This document shows, piece by piece, positions 9,301-17,617 of a DNA stretch of 64,000 bases. The notes below the pieces were generated by a model. That model was not told the DNA's origin. It saw nothing but the letters and a program-made list of their open reading frames with translations, and made no database searches. The stretch is from Hoskinsella mucinilytica. Its GTDB lineage: Bacteria > Bacillota_I > Bacilli_A > Erysipelotrichales > Erysipelotrichaceae. The DNA is taken from the NCBI RefSeq assembly GCF_045223415.1, contig NZ_JBEQZJ010000011.1:1-64000 (forward strand). Reading direction: 5' to 3'. Each line of letters starts with the position of its first letter. Within the stretch, counting starts at the first letter, position 1. A program made the position numbers and the translations under genes.

Positions 9301-10209
9301 TTAACAAATTCTCTTTTTATATTTGTTTACATGATGAACTACAGCTCCTAACAGGTTTGAATCATTACCAAATTTACATGATTTGATGATAGGTTTTTTT
9401 ATAGAGCTAAATAGTTCTTTCGCAAAGATTTCATCGATTCTATTTTCTAATAATTCTATAAATTTTTTATTTGCACTTACTCCACCACCGATAGATACTA
9501 CTTCCAAATCTAAAAGCGTTTGCATATTGTATATTTGAACCGAAATAGTATTTATCATAGTATTTAATAACTCTTTTGCAATTTCATCATTAGATTCTAC
9601 CTTTTGAAAAAACTCAATCCCGCTAATATCTTCAGGTTTTATACCATTACTTACTGCATACTTATAAAGTATTGAGTACATACTACCTTTTGCACTAAAT
9701 AAATTTCTACTGTTTAAGCTAATATCATCATTTGTTAATAATAATGATACCTCACCCGCATTATAGTTAAAACCCTTAACAATTTCATCATTAATTATAG
9801 TTGCAACACCTATTCCTGTACCAATCACCATAGTTGCTCCATTTTTAACATTTTTCAAACTACCTAACGCTATTTCGGCTGTTATGGCAGCATTAGCATC
9901 ATTGATAATTGATATAGGAAGGTCAATTTTTTCTTGCAATTCTATAATTAAATTGACATTATAAATTTTCTTATACATACCAGCGCTATAAACATAACCA
10001 CTACGATCATCAATTCTACCTGGTAAGCTAATTGCCAATCCTTTAATATTGCCATTTTTTTTAACTATCATATGACATATATTTATGAATTTGTCTATAC
10101 TTTCTAGCGGCGGATCAAACCTCTCATATTTTTCAATTTTGAAGTCTTCACTTATTACTGCTGATTTTAATCCAGATCCACCAAAATCTAATGCTAAATA
10201 CTTATCCAT
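9301..10209 (-). CDS. ROK-family sugar kinase
   Basis: A 302-residue ROK kinase, first gene of the operon. The ATP phosphate-binding motif is LALDFGGSGLKSAVI at the N-terminus, with a second at TMVIGTGIGVATI. The cysteine-rich zinc motif of many ROK proteins is not evident, and there is no N-terminal DNA-binding domain, so it is an enzyme and not a NagC/XylR-type repressor. In this setting it probably phosphorylates free glucose released by the GH1 enzymes, or a beta-glucoside itself as BglK does. GGAGG precedes the ATG. Confidence 0.82.
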   Translation of the reverse strand: MDKYLALDFGGSGLKSAVISEDFKIEKYERFDPPLESIDKFINICHMIVKKNGNIKGLAISLPGRIDDRSGYVYSAGMYKKIYNVNLIIELQEKIDLPISIINDANAAITAEIALGSLKNVKNGATMVIGTGIGVATIINDEIVKGFNYNAGEVSLLLTNDDISLNSRNLFSAKGSMYSILYKYAVSNGIKPEDISGIEFFQKVESNDEIAKELLNTMINTISVQIYNMQTLLDLEVVSIGGGVSANKKFIELLENRIDEIFAKELFSSIKKPIIKSCKFGNDSNLLGAVVHHVNKYKKRIC

Positions 10210-10550
10210 TCATTCCTCCATTTCTCCATTTTTATTAAGGATGCTACTTAGTTTAAATATATCGATAATTTAACCACTTATATAATAGTCTATAACAAGG
10301 TGTAATGTATGTTAAAAAACAGCTCTTTTTATTAGATTTAAGACTTTTTTTAAAATCTGAAATTTCATTATTTATATTTGGGAATTTTAGACCTGAAATC
10401 TTTACTTATTTTCTTAAACTATTTATATGACTGTATCCTATTAACTCTCTAAGATTGAAATCATATTTCAACATATAATAAGAAAAATGTTCTGCGAACA
10501 TTCCGATAGACCCTAGCGTAAGATCTATGCTAAATATATAGAACTGACAC
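10210..10550. other. Intergenic region between divergent transcription units
   Basis: AT-rich, no gene found. A 75-codon open frame on the minus strand (10406-10633) has no ribosome site and no family resemblance. The region should hold the promoter of the leftward operon (candidate at 10277-10305). I saw no convincing catabolite-response element. Confidence 0.4.
10277..10305 (-). promoter_or_regulatory. Candidate promoter of the beta-glucoside operon
   Basis: On the minus strand TTACAC, a 17-base spacer, then TATAAG; 67 bases upstream of the ROK kinase start. The match is moderate; neighbouring AT-rich hexamers could serve instead. Confidence 0.35.
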
Positions 10551-10579
10551 TTGCGAGGATAAAAATAGAATTGTATAAT
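10551..10579 (+). promoter_or_regulatory. Sigma-A-type promoter for the 10676 gene
   Basis: TTGCGA, 17 bases, TATAAT. The -10 hexamer is perfect and the spacer ideal. It leaves a leader of about 90 bases before the ATG at 10676. Confidence 0.6.
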
Positions 10580-10675
10580 GATTTCATGGAAATTATAAAT
10601 AAATGGTTTAATTATTAATATGATAACTGGCATTTACGGAAATTTGGTTTTAACAGTAAGGAGAATTGCGATTTT

Positions 10676-11137
10676 ATGAGTAGGTATAATATCATAGATT
10701 TTGTGATAGATCATAAAAATCACTATACATTATGGAGCGATGATGACACTGGTGGTTTCTTATTACAAGAAGGTAAACTTGTATATGGATATACACAAGA
10801 AGAATTAAAGTTAAGGGTAAATGATATCTATATGGAAGATTTTGTGATTTATCAATATTGTGATGAGTTTGATGATAACACCATAGATTGTCATGCCATT
10901 TTAGAGTTTTGGAATTGTATGAGCGATCTTACGACTTGTCTACAGATTCCTTTTCTCGGCGATGTTGAGGATGAGCATATACAGCATATTTATCGAAAGC
11001 TATTTTATGGATGTCAATTTGATGAATATCCAGAGGATGTATCAAGTGCGTCATCTTCTTGGAGTGAAAAAGAGCTCAATTGCTTAAGGGCAGTTGTGGA
11101 AGCTGGTAAAGAAATCCTTCGAAAGCAATGGACTTAG
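10676..11137 (+). CDS. Hypothetical acidic protein
   Basis: A 153-residue soluble, acidic protein that I cannot assign to a family. It has no signal peptide or membrane segment. It contains scattered Cys residues (YQYCDEFDD, DCHAILEFWNCMSDLTTC, YGCQFDEYPED) but no regular CxxC pairs. TAAGGAG lies upstream of the ATG and a good promoter precedes it. It ends 63 bp before the YwzB-like gene. Codon use resembles its neighbours, so it looks like a genuine chromosomal gene. Confidence 0.65.
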   Translation: MSRYNIIDFVIDHKNHYTLWSDDDTGGFLLQEGKLVYGYTQEELKLRVNDIYMEDFVIYQYCDEFDDNTIDCHAILEFWNCMSDLTTCLQIPFLGDVEDEHIQHIYRKLFYGCQFDEYPEDVSSASSSWSEKELNCLRAVVEAGKEILRKQWT

Positions 11138-11200
11138 AAAAAGTTTGTTTTACTTTTGTTTTGGAAAAACGTATAATAAAATCATGGAGGTGACGTTTCT

Positions 11201-11398
11201 ATGGTTTATTTTTTTGTACGCTTTGTTGTTTATATGTTGTGTTTTATCTTGAGTTTTTGGGCATTATCTAATGTTCAATTTCAGAAATTTACCAATGTCA
11301 GTAAACCGGGTAAAACACAATTATTACTATTATTGCTTTCTATGGCACTCGCCTATCTATGTGGACAATTTTTATTATCTCTTTCAATGGGGTATTAA
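11201..11398 (+). CDS. DUF1146 small membrane protein (YwzB-like)
   Basis: A 65-residue protein with two hydrophobic helices (about 4-22 and 42-60) around a short basic loop (FQKFTNVSKPGKTQ), the pattern of the DUF1146/YwzB family. In Bacillus ywzB lies near murAA, spoIID, spoIIQ and mbl; here spoIIQ-like and mreB/mbl genes follow within 5 kb, which supports the call. GGAGGTGA precedes the ATG. Function is unknown. It ends six bases before the kinase gene, so it shares an operon with it. Confidence 0.7.
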   Translation: MVYFFVRFVVYMLCFILSFWALSNVQFQKFTNVSKPGKTQLLLLLLSMALAYLCGQFLLSLSMGY

Positions 11399-11404
11399 AC
11401 AGGT

Positions 11405-13024
11405 ATGAAAAAAATTATTGATTTGATTCGTCGCCTTAGTATCAAACAGCGATTAATCGCTTTTGCTCTTTTTCCCAGTATTTTAATGCTAATTTGTTTT
11501 ATGTTTTATTATATGTTTTCACAAAGTGTTATTTTTCAAAAAAACGAACAAGCAAGTATTCAATTAGTGAATATGGCATCCGAAAATCTTTCTATGAATG
11601 CTTTGCGTCTTGCTGAAGATGTGGATAATATGAGTACATCGGATTTTTTTGTGGATTTGAAAAAGGATCCGGAAAACAGTGATGCTGTAGCACAGCTTGA
11701 AAAACTCCAAGTGAGCATGAAAAGCAGATTGGTGCGATTTTATGATGAACATGGAGCGTTGATAAAGGCATATGGGGTAGAGGAAGCCAATCATCCTATT
11801 TTAATGGACTTTCAAGAAAAATGGTACTATGATAAGAAAGAACGAGCCTTTATGTATCTAAGTCCGATTCATCCTTCTAATCATATAATGGGATATCTCT
11901 GTGTTTATTTTCCTTCTGATGTCTTTGCGCCATCCTTTGTTCAAGCAAGGAGTGACACCGCAGCTTTATTCATTTTGGATGAAGATGATCGGGTAATGTT
12001 TGGACAAGGGGATTTTGTTGATGATACACAACTTGAAATCGTAGATGGAGAAGCAACGATAGGAACCAAAAAGTATTATGTAAATGAACAAAATATCAGA
12101 GGATTATCCTGGAAGATTGCAAATGTGGTAAGACAAGATTATGTATATGAGGAAATCAATAATTTTCGTAATCTGATTTTGCTTTATTGTGTGATTGCGA
12201 TGATCTTACTTTTGATTTTTTCAACCATAACCTATCATAGCATGCATGATCCAATCGATCATATCTTAAAAAGTATGCATGAATTCAGAGAAGATAATCT
12301 AGAAGCTATTCGTATAGAAGACGGTGGTAGGGATGAGATGCATACCTTAAGTGAAACGTTTAATGAGCTGTTATTACGTATTGATGAGCTTTTAACAACC
12401 ATACAAAGAGAACAGGAACAACAAAGAGAAACACAAATACAATTACTTCAGGCTCAAATCAACCCACATTTTCTTTTTAATACTTTGAATACATTAAAAT
12501 ATTTAGCAATCTTAAATGAAGATAAACCGGTAAGTGAAGGAATCAATGCGCTTGCGAAACTATTGCGAAATACCATAGTAGATAGCAATGAAATGGTGAC
12601 AGTACAAGAAGAAATAGAAAACGTGAAAAACTATATCATCATTCAAAAGCTTCGATATGGTGACTTATTTGAAACTGTTTATAATATTGATGATGATGTG
12701 AAATATCAAAAGATCTTAAAATTTTTGCTTCAGCCAATCGTTGAAAATAGTATCCTTCATGCTTTTGAAGAGGATAGAGAGCATCAGATCTTAACGATAC
12801 GTGCAAAAATTTGGAAACATTGCTTGCGAATCGAAATCGGTGATAATGGCAAAGGTTTCCAAGTATTAAAGGCAGAAGCAAGTAATAAAAAACTTTCCAG
12901 TATCGGTATGAAAAACATACAAGAACGTATTCAACTGATGTATGGAGATGCATATTCAATGAAGGTAGAGAGTGTTATGAATGTTGGTACGATTACCACA
13001 TTGATATTACCACTACAATCTTAA
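11405..13024 (+). CDS. YesM-type sensor histidine kinase
   Basis: A 539-residue membrane kinase. One membrane helix lies at about 17-37 and another at about 253-275, enclosing an extracytoplasmic sensor region. A HAMP-like segment follows, then the His_kinase domain with the phospho-acceptor in AQINPHFLFNTLNTLKYL (about 350-370) and a C-terminal ATPase (EIGDNGKGF, SSIGMKNIQERIQLMYG). This is the YesM/LytS class, usually paired with an AraC-type response regulator as here (12 bp downstream). Such pairs commonly sense carbohydrates, but no sugar transporter adjoins it. Confidence 0.9.
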   Translation: MKKIIDLIRRLSIKQRLIAFALFPSILMLICFMFYYMFSQSVIFQKNEQASIQLVNMASENLSMNALRLAEDVDNMSTSDFFVDLKKDPENSDAVAQLEKLQVSMKSRLVRFYDEHGALIKAYGVEEANHPILMDFQEKWYYDKKERAFMYLSPIHPSNHIMGYLCVYFPSDVFAPSFVQARSDTAALFILDEDDRVMFGQGDFVDDTQLEIVDGEATIGTKKYYVNEQNIRGLSWKIANVVRQDYVYEEINNFRNLILLYCVIAMILLLIFSTITYHSMHDPIDHILKSMHEFREDNLEAIRIEDGGRDEMHTLSETFNELLLRIDELLTTIQREQEQQRETQIQLLQAQINPHFLFNTLNTLKYLAILNEDKPVSEGINALAKLLRNTIVDSNEMVTVQEEIENVKNYIIIQKLRYGDLFETVYNIDDDVKYQKILKFLLQPIVENSILHAFEEDREHQILTIRAKIWKHCLRIEIGDNGKGFQVLKAEASNKKLSSIGMKNIQERIQLMYGDAYSMKVESVMNVGTITTLILPLQS

Positions 13025-13036
13025 GGGAGGAATCTT

Positions 13037-14638
13037 ATGTATAAGGTTTTGATTGCTGATGATGAAAATCTAATCAGAATTACATTAAAGAATATGATTG
13101 ATTGGAAGTCTTTGGATTGTGAGGTCATAGCTTTAGCGAAGGATGGCGAAGAGGCATATCGTATCTATGAGGAAGTTCATCCGGAAATCGTGATCACAGA
13201 TTTAAAGATGCCAAAGATGGATGGCATAGAATTGATTAGCAAAATACGAAAAGAAAACAATAATACGCAAGTAATCGCATTAAGTAATTATTCTGACTTT
13301 GAGTTGGTTCGAGATGCAATGAAGGCAGGAGCCTTTGATTATCTATTGAAAATCACCTTGGAGGAGAAAGAATTAGAAGAAATTATACGTCAGGTCAAAC
13401 AAAACTGTGAGGCAAATACACTGACGATGGATGAAGAAGAGGATCAGGCATTGTTACAGCTTCGCCAATCTATGCTGATGATTAAAAATGAGCATGTGAT
13501 GGAAGAAGATAAATTTTTAAAGGCATTGAACCAACCTATTTTTCAACCCTATTATAAAGATTATCAAATGGCATATTTTCGAGTAGATAATGTAGATGTG
13601 GTTTATGAAACTAAGATCAAAGACCATGCGAAAATGAAAAATAATTTACAAGACCTTATCAGAGAAACGATTCCTTTAGGAATGCCATATCTTATGATAT
13701 TTCTAAGTAATCACTCCGGCGTATTGTTATTTCATGGTGAAGAAAAAATACGTGTTTTGAATATTTGTAACAGTATGATTCGTAATATATCTCAATACAT
13801 GGATATTGCCTTATCCATTACGGTATCGCCAAAGGAAAATGATGTCACAAGCTTTTATCAAACTTATCTTGATATTCTAGCTTCCCATGATAAACGCTTT
13901 TATGAAGGGGAAGGTACCTTGATGTTCAGTGAAGAAAATTTTGAATTTGAAGAGCTTTCTATGAATGATATTTCTTTTCATACGGATATTTTAACTGCGG
14001 TTCAGGAAAAGGATTTTGCGCAAGTCAATCGTGTCGTAAATGAAGCTTTGCATTTTATGAAGATACAAAGAATGGATCCTTATAGTGTAAAAGAGTACTT
14101 TATATTTATATTGAATAATATAGAAGGTAATGAAATCGCAAAGGGAATCAAAGAGGCATATCCTTTTGATGCACTCCATCGTTATATCCATATCAGTGAA
14201 ACGTTTGATAAGCTAAAGGAACAGGTAGAAACTGCTTTTGAAGAAATATGTAAATGGATGTGGTCAGAGGGATCAGATAAATATAAGAAAAATATTATGG
14301 AAATTATATCTTTTATAGAAGAACATTTGACAGAAAAAGTCACATTGAAAATGATTGCGGAAGCCTTTGGTATGAGTGAAAGCTATTTATCAAGGGTGTT
14401 TAAAAATGAGACCGGGATGAATCTGATTGGTTTTATTAATGATCGAAAGATGAAAAAGGCGAAGGAATTACTGGAAGATGAAAGTTTTATGATCAAGGAT
14501 GTGGCAATGCAAGTTGGTATTGATGATCAATTTTATTTCAATAAAGTATTTAAAAAGGTATATGGTATGTCACCAAGTGAATATCGTAAGAAATTAAGTC
14601 AGCACGCTTTGGAATTAAGTGGAAATAAAGAAGTATAA
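13037..14638 (+). CDS. YesN-type response regulator with AraC output domain
   Basis: Receiver domain at residues 1-120 with the phosphorylated Asp 55 (IVITDLKMPKMDG) and a central region of unknown fold. The C-terminal AraC helix-turn-helix pair lies at about 425-525 (VTLKMIAEAFGMSESYLSRV, IKDVAMQVGIDDQFYFNKVF). It is the partner of the preceding kinase. GGGAGG precedes the ATG. Its targets are not evident; spoIIQ directly downstream has its own sigma-F promoter, so the pair is probably not a sporulation regulator merely by position. Confidence 0.92.
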   Translation: MYKVLIADDENLIRITLKNMIDWKSLDCEVIALAKDGEEAYRIYEEVHPEIVITDLKMPKMDGIELISKIRKENNNTQVIALSNYSDFELVRDAMKAGAFDYLLKITLEEKELEEIIRQVKQNCEANTLTMDEEEDQALLQLRQSMLMIKNEHVMEEDKFLKALNQPIFQPYYKDYQMAYFRVDNVDVVYETKIKDHAKMKNNLQDLIRETIPLGMPYLMIFLSNHSGVLLFHGEEKIRVLNICNSMIRNISQYMDIALSITVSPKENDVTSFYQTYLDILASHDKRFYEGEGTLMFSEENFEFEELSMNDISFHTDILTAVQEKDFAQVNRVVNEALHFMKIQRMDPYSVKEYFIFILNNIEGNEIAKGIKEAYPFDALHRYIHISETFDKLKEQVETAFEEICKWMWSEGSDKYKKNIMEIISFIEEHLTEKVTLKMIAEAFGMSESYLSRVFKNETGMNLIGFINDRKMKKAKELLEDESFMIKDVAMQVGIDDQFYFNKVFKKVYGMSPSEYRKKLSQHALELSGNKEV

Positions 14639-14660
14639 AGCATAGGGGTACGGGCATACT
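14633..14660 (+). promoter_or_regulatory. Sigma-F-type (forespore) promoter of spoIIQ
   Basis: GTATA, 14 bases, GGGCATACT. This matches the Bacillus sigma-F pattern (GTATA and GGnnAnAnT) at every defined position. It overlaps the end of the response regulator gene and sits 20 bases before the spoIIQ start codon. The start region also forms TCATCAC-TAGAG-GTGATGA (14660-14678), which holds the ribosome site in a hairpin. Confidence 0.7.
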
Positions 14661-14679
14661 CATCACTAGAGGTGATGAA

Positions 14680-15300
14680 ATGTATAGCTATACAAAGAAA
14701 AAGAAGTTATCAAAAAGAAAACTGATCGTAACGATGTCCTGTCTTCTGGTGGTTGCTGTTGCATTTTTAAGCTATGAATATACAGTGAAGAAGGATCAGG
14801 AAACGGCGGTATTCAAAGAGGACAGTGTCCCGGTATTAACACTTCCTGCATCAAATACAAAGGAAACTTGTATAAAGCCATTCAAAGGTGACGTTAAGGT
14901 TGTTCTAGACTATTTTGATGGGAAGGAAAGCGATGTAGACAGTATCACTGAATTCGAAGGTGTTTATCGTGGTAATCAAGGCATGGATTATGCCAATAAC
15001 AATGAACCCTTTGAGGTCTTAGCTTGTTTTTCCGGAAAAGTAAGTGAAGTCAAAGATGACTCAGTGTTTGGAAAAACGGTAACCATTCTTACAGATGATT
15101 TGGAAATTACCTATCAAAGTCTCGGTGAAGTCATGGTAGAAAAAGATGCTGAGGTAAAACAAGGCGATGTCATAGGAAAAGCAGGAGCCAATATTTACAA
15201 CAAAGATCTAGGTAACCACTTACATATCGTAACAACTAAGACAGGAAAAATGATCGATCCGGAAATGGTGTTCGATAAAACCGTGGATGAAATCAAATAG
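14680..15300 (+). CDS. spoIIQ: SpoIIQ-like LytM/M23 protein, stage II sporulation
   Basis: A 206-residue protein with a basic N-terminus, one membrane anchor (about 15-31) and an extracellular LytM/M23 domain. The HxH end of the zinc site is present (GNHLHIVTT) but the first ligand, normally His in HxGxD, is replaced: YRGNQGMDYA has Asn there. Degenerate LytM domains of this kind are known for Bacillus SpoIIQ, which forms the forespore half of the SpoIIQ-SpoIIIAH channel during engulfment. The sigma-F promoter just upstream and mreB/mbl downstream support this over a cell-wall hydrolase. A spoIIID gene, often next to it elsewhere, is absent. Confidence 0.85.
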   Translation: MYSYTKKKKLSKRKLIVTMSCLLVVAVAFLSYEYTVKKDQETAVFKEDSVPVLTLPASNTKETCIKPFKGDVKVVLDYFDGKESDVDSITEFEGVYRGNQGMDYANNNEPFEVLACFSGKVSEVKDDSVFGKTVTILTDDLEITYQSLGEVMVEKDAEVKQGDVIGKAGANIYNKDLGNHLHIVTTKTGKMIDPEMVFDKTVDEIK

Positions 15301-15321
15301 TACCTTAACCGGTACTATTTT
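15295..15321 (+). terminator. Terminator after spoIIQ
   Basis: AAATAGTACC and GGTACTATTT form a perfect 10-bp stem with a 6-base loop, overlapping the stop codon. The T run is short (TTTT). Confidence 0.55.
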
Positions 15322-15389
15322 CACGTAAAAATCAATTCTTAAGGTTCCTTAAGAAACGTTAGGTTATGTCTTTTTAAATTGAAAAATTA

Positions 15390-15398
15390 TGATATAAT
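15390..15398 (+). promoter_or_regulatory. Extended -10 promoter of mreB
   Basis: TGATATAAT is an extended -10 element 29 bases before the mreB start. No good -35 hexamer is seen 17 bases upstream. Confidence 0.5.
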
Positions 15399-15426
15399 GT
15401 ACATGCGCGAAACGGAGGTAGAAAAA

Positions 15427-16413
15427 ATGTTTTCAAAAGAAGTTGGAATCGACTTAGGAACGGCAAACTTATTAATGTATGTCAAAGGCGAGGGAATCGT
15501 CATCGACGAACCTAGCGTTGTAGCAATAGATGCAGAAACAAAAAGATGTTTAGCGGCTGGACAAGAAGCGAAGGATATGCTTGGTAGAACACCAGGCAGA
15601 GTACTTGCGATTCGTCCTTTGAAGGATGGAGTCATCGCAGATTTTGAAGTAACGGAAATCATGCTGAACTTCTTCTTTAAAAAGTTGGCAATCAAAGGGA
15701 TGTTTAAACGTCCTACCATTCTGATCTGTTGTCCAAGTAATATCACAAGTGTAGAAAGAAATGCAATTCGTGATGCTGCTTATCGAGCAGGTGCAAAAAA
15801 AGTATATATCGAAGAAGAACCAAAGGTTGCGGCAGTAGGTGCTGGCCTGGATATTGGAAAGCCTAGTGGATGTATGGTATTGGATATCGGTGGTGGAACC
15901 ACAGATGTCGCTGTCATCTCTTTAGGAGAAATTGTTTCAAGTACCTCTTTGAAAATCGCAGGTGATACACTGGATCGTGATATCATCAAATTTGTAAAAG
16001 AAAATAAAAAACTGTTGATTGGTGATCGTACAGCAGAAGAAGTCAAGAAGAATATCGGTACTGCTTGGAAGGGTAGTATCCATGAAACGATGGAAGTAAG
16101 CGGACGTGACCTTGTCAGTGGATTACCTACAACGATTTCACTTGATAGTGAGGAAATCGAAGGTAGTATGAGAGAAAGTCTACAAGATGTGGTACGTGCT
16201 TGTAAGACTGTTTTGGAACAGACGCCTCCAGAACTTGCAAGTGATATTGTCACAAGAGGTATTGTGTTAACAGGTGGTGGGGCATTGCTTCATGGCATCG
16301 ATGAACTTTTAAGAAATGAATTACATATTCCTGTTTATGTTGCGGAAAATGCACTTCGCTGTGTAGCGGAAGGTACCGGAATTTTATTAGAAAATCTGCA
16401 CATGGTGAGATAA
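15427..16413 (+). CDS. mreB: MreB/Mbl rod-shape actin homologue
   Basis: A 328-residue bacterial actin that positions the cell-wall elongation machinery at the membrane. Nucleotide-binding motifs are clear: VGIDLGTANLLMYVKG (phosphate 1), VLDIGGGTTDVAVIS (phosphate 2) and GIVLTGGGALLHGID (adenosine). The start is the ATG at 15427 after CGGAGGT; a longer frame from a TTG at 15379 would include the promoter. Position beside spoIIQ matches Bacillus mbl, so this may be Mbl specifically; no mreC/mreD follow. It is probably cotranscribed with the TagO-like gene 18 bp downstream. Confidence 0.93.
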   Translation: MFSKEVGIDLGTANLLMYVKGEGIVIDEPSVVAIDAETKRCLAAGQEAKDMLGRTPGRVLAIRPLKDGVIADFEVTEIMLNFFFKKLAIKGMFKRPTILICCPSNITSVERNAIRDAAYRAGAKKVYIEEEPKVAAVGAGLDIGKPSGCMVLDIGGGTTDVAVISLGEIVSSTSLKIAGDTLDRDIIKFVKENKKLLIGDRTAEEVKKNIGTAWKGSIHETMEVSGRDLVSGLPTTISLDSEEIEGSMRESLQDVVRACKTVLEQTPPELASDIVTRGIVLTGGGALLHGIDELLRNELHIPVYVAENALRCVAEGTGILLENLHMVR

Positions 16414-16431
16414 AAAAAGCGAGGTGGATCT

Positions 16432-17550
16432 ATGGATTGGCTGAAATATCTGTTGATTCCATTGATGTTATCTGCGTTGATTACCCCGATTTTGAAGTGG
16501 ATTGCTGTGAAATTGGAGATATATGCGCAGGAGAATGAAAGAACAGTTCATAGTGGAAAAATTGCACGTATTGGTGGAGTTGCCATCTATGTTTCTTTCA
16601 TTGTGTGTATGGCATGCTTTATGGAAACAGATGTGACGATCAATGGAATCCTCATAGGCGGAACCATCATGTTTCTAGGTGGATTGATCGATGATATGGT
16701 AGATCTTAAGCCTAGCTATAAGCTCGCAATTGAATGTGTAGCAGCAATTGTTTTGATGGTCGTAGGAAAGGTTAGTCTTGATGTCATTCGATTACCATTT
16801 GGGATTACCATCGATATGGGAATCATTTCCTTTATTGTAACATTTGTATGGATCATTGGTATCACCAATGCTGTGAATTTAATGGATGGTCTAGATGGTC
16901 TTTCCGGTGGTATTTGTGCCATCATCCTTGTGGTCATTGCATGCATGTCAGTAGTAGAAGCTCGTCTTGATATTGAAACAATGTCGTTGCTACTTGCAGG
17001 TTCGATTTTAGGATTTCTATTATATAATCTGCATCCGGCAAGTATTTTTATGGGTGATTGTGGAGCGCTGTTTTTAGGCTTTATCATAGCCGCCATTTCA
17101 CTTTTAGGTTTTAAGAGCTCTACGATCATGACATTGGCATTGCCGATTCTACTTTTGGCAGTACCGATCGTGGATACCTTAGGAGCCATTGTAAGAAGAA
17201 AGCTGTCTGGACATAAATTCAATGAAGCAGATAAAAAACATCTGCATCATCTTTTGATGCGACGCTTTGGGCATCGTAATACTGTTTTGATCTTATATGT
17301 CGTTACTGCACTTTTTGGGTTTACTGCTTATCTGTATCTTATCAATAAGGCAACTGGATTCTTTGTTTTGTTTATGATTGCGATCATCGTAGAGTTATTC
17401 ATTGAATGGAGCGAAATGATATCAAAGCAATTTCATCCGTTATTGTCTATATTAAGAGGGATACAAAAGAAATGTGGAAAACTGTATGATATTCTCACAA
17501 AAAGAAAACGTAAATCGATAAAGGAAGAAATGGACAAACGTACCTTATAA
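16432..17550 (+). CDS. Undecaprenyl-phosphate sugar-1-phosphate transferase (TagO/WecA type)
   Basis: A 372-residue polytopic membrane enzyme of glycosyltransferase family 4. It transfers GlcNAc-1-phosphate or a related sugar to undecaprenyl phosphate, starting wall teichoic acid or another surface polymer. Diagnostic motifs are GGLIDDMVDL, NLMDGLDGLSGG, IFMGDCGALFLGF and the loop ADKKHLHHLLMRRFGH. The His-rich loop separates it from MraY. It follows mreB by 18 bp and ends at a bidirectional terminator. Polymer identity cannot be read from the window because no other teichoic acid genes are present. Confidence 0.88.
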   Translation: MDWLKYLLIPLMLSALITPILKWIAVKLEIYAQENERTVHSGKIARIGGVAIYVSFIVCMACFMETDVTINGILIGGTIMFLGGLIDDMVDLKPSYKLAIECVAAIVLMVVGKVSLDVIRLPFGITIDMGIISFIVTFVWIIGITNAVNLMDGLDGLSGGICAIILVVIACMSVVEARLDIETMSLLLAGSILGFLLYNLHPASIFMGDCGALFLGFIIAAISLLGFKSSTIMTLALPILLLAVPIVDTLGAIVRRKLSGHKFNEADKKHLHHLLMRRFGHRNTVLILYVVTALFGFTAYLYLINKATGFFVLFMIAIIVELFIEWSEMISKQFHPLLSILRGIQKKCGKLYDILTKRKRKSIKEEMDKRTL

Positions 17551-17584
17551 ATAGATTGGATATCAATCGTCTAACATTGTGTTA

Positions 17585-17617
17585 AAAAACCAGAGATAGG
17601 TATGCTCTGGTTTTTTT
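17585..17617 (+). terminator. Bidirectional terminator between tagO-like and lysR-like genes
   Basis: AAAACCAGAG and CTCTGGTTTT form a stem with a 10-base loop, flanked by A and T runs on either side. It serves both converging genes. Confidence 0.85.

Noticed and set aside
10406..10633. 75-codon minus-strand ORF between divergent operons
   Set aside because: AT-driven hydrophobic sequence without ribosome site; it covers the promoter of the 10676 gene.
15387..16253. Long minus-strand frames opposite mreB
   Set aside because: Shadow frames of a well-conserved gene; serine-rich composition typical of antisense reading.
16716..17222. 168-codon minus-strand frame opposite the TagO-like gene
   Set aside because: Antisense shadow of conserved membrane-helix codons.
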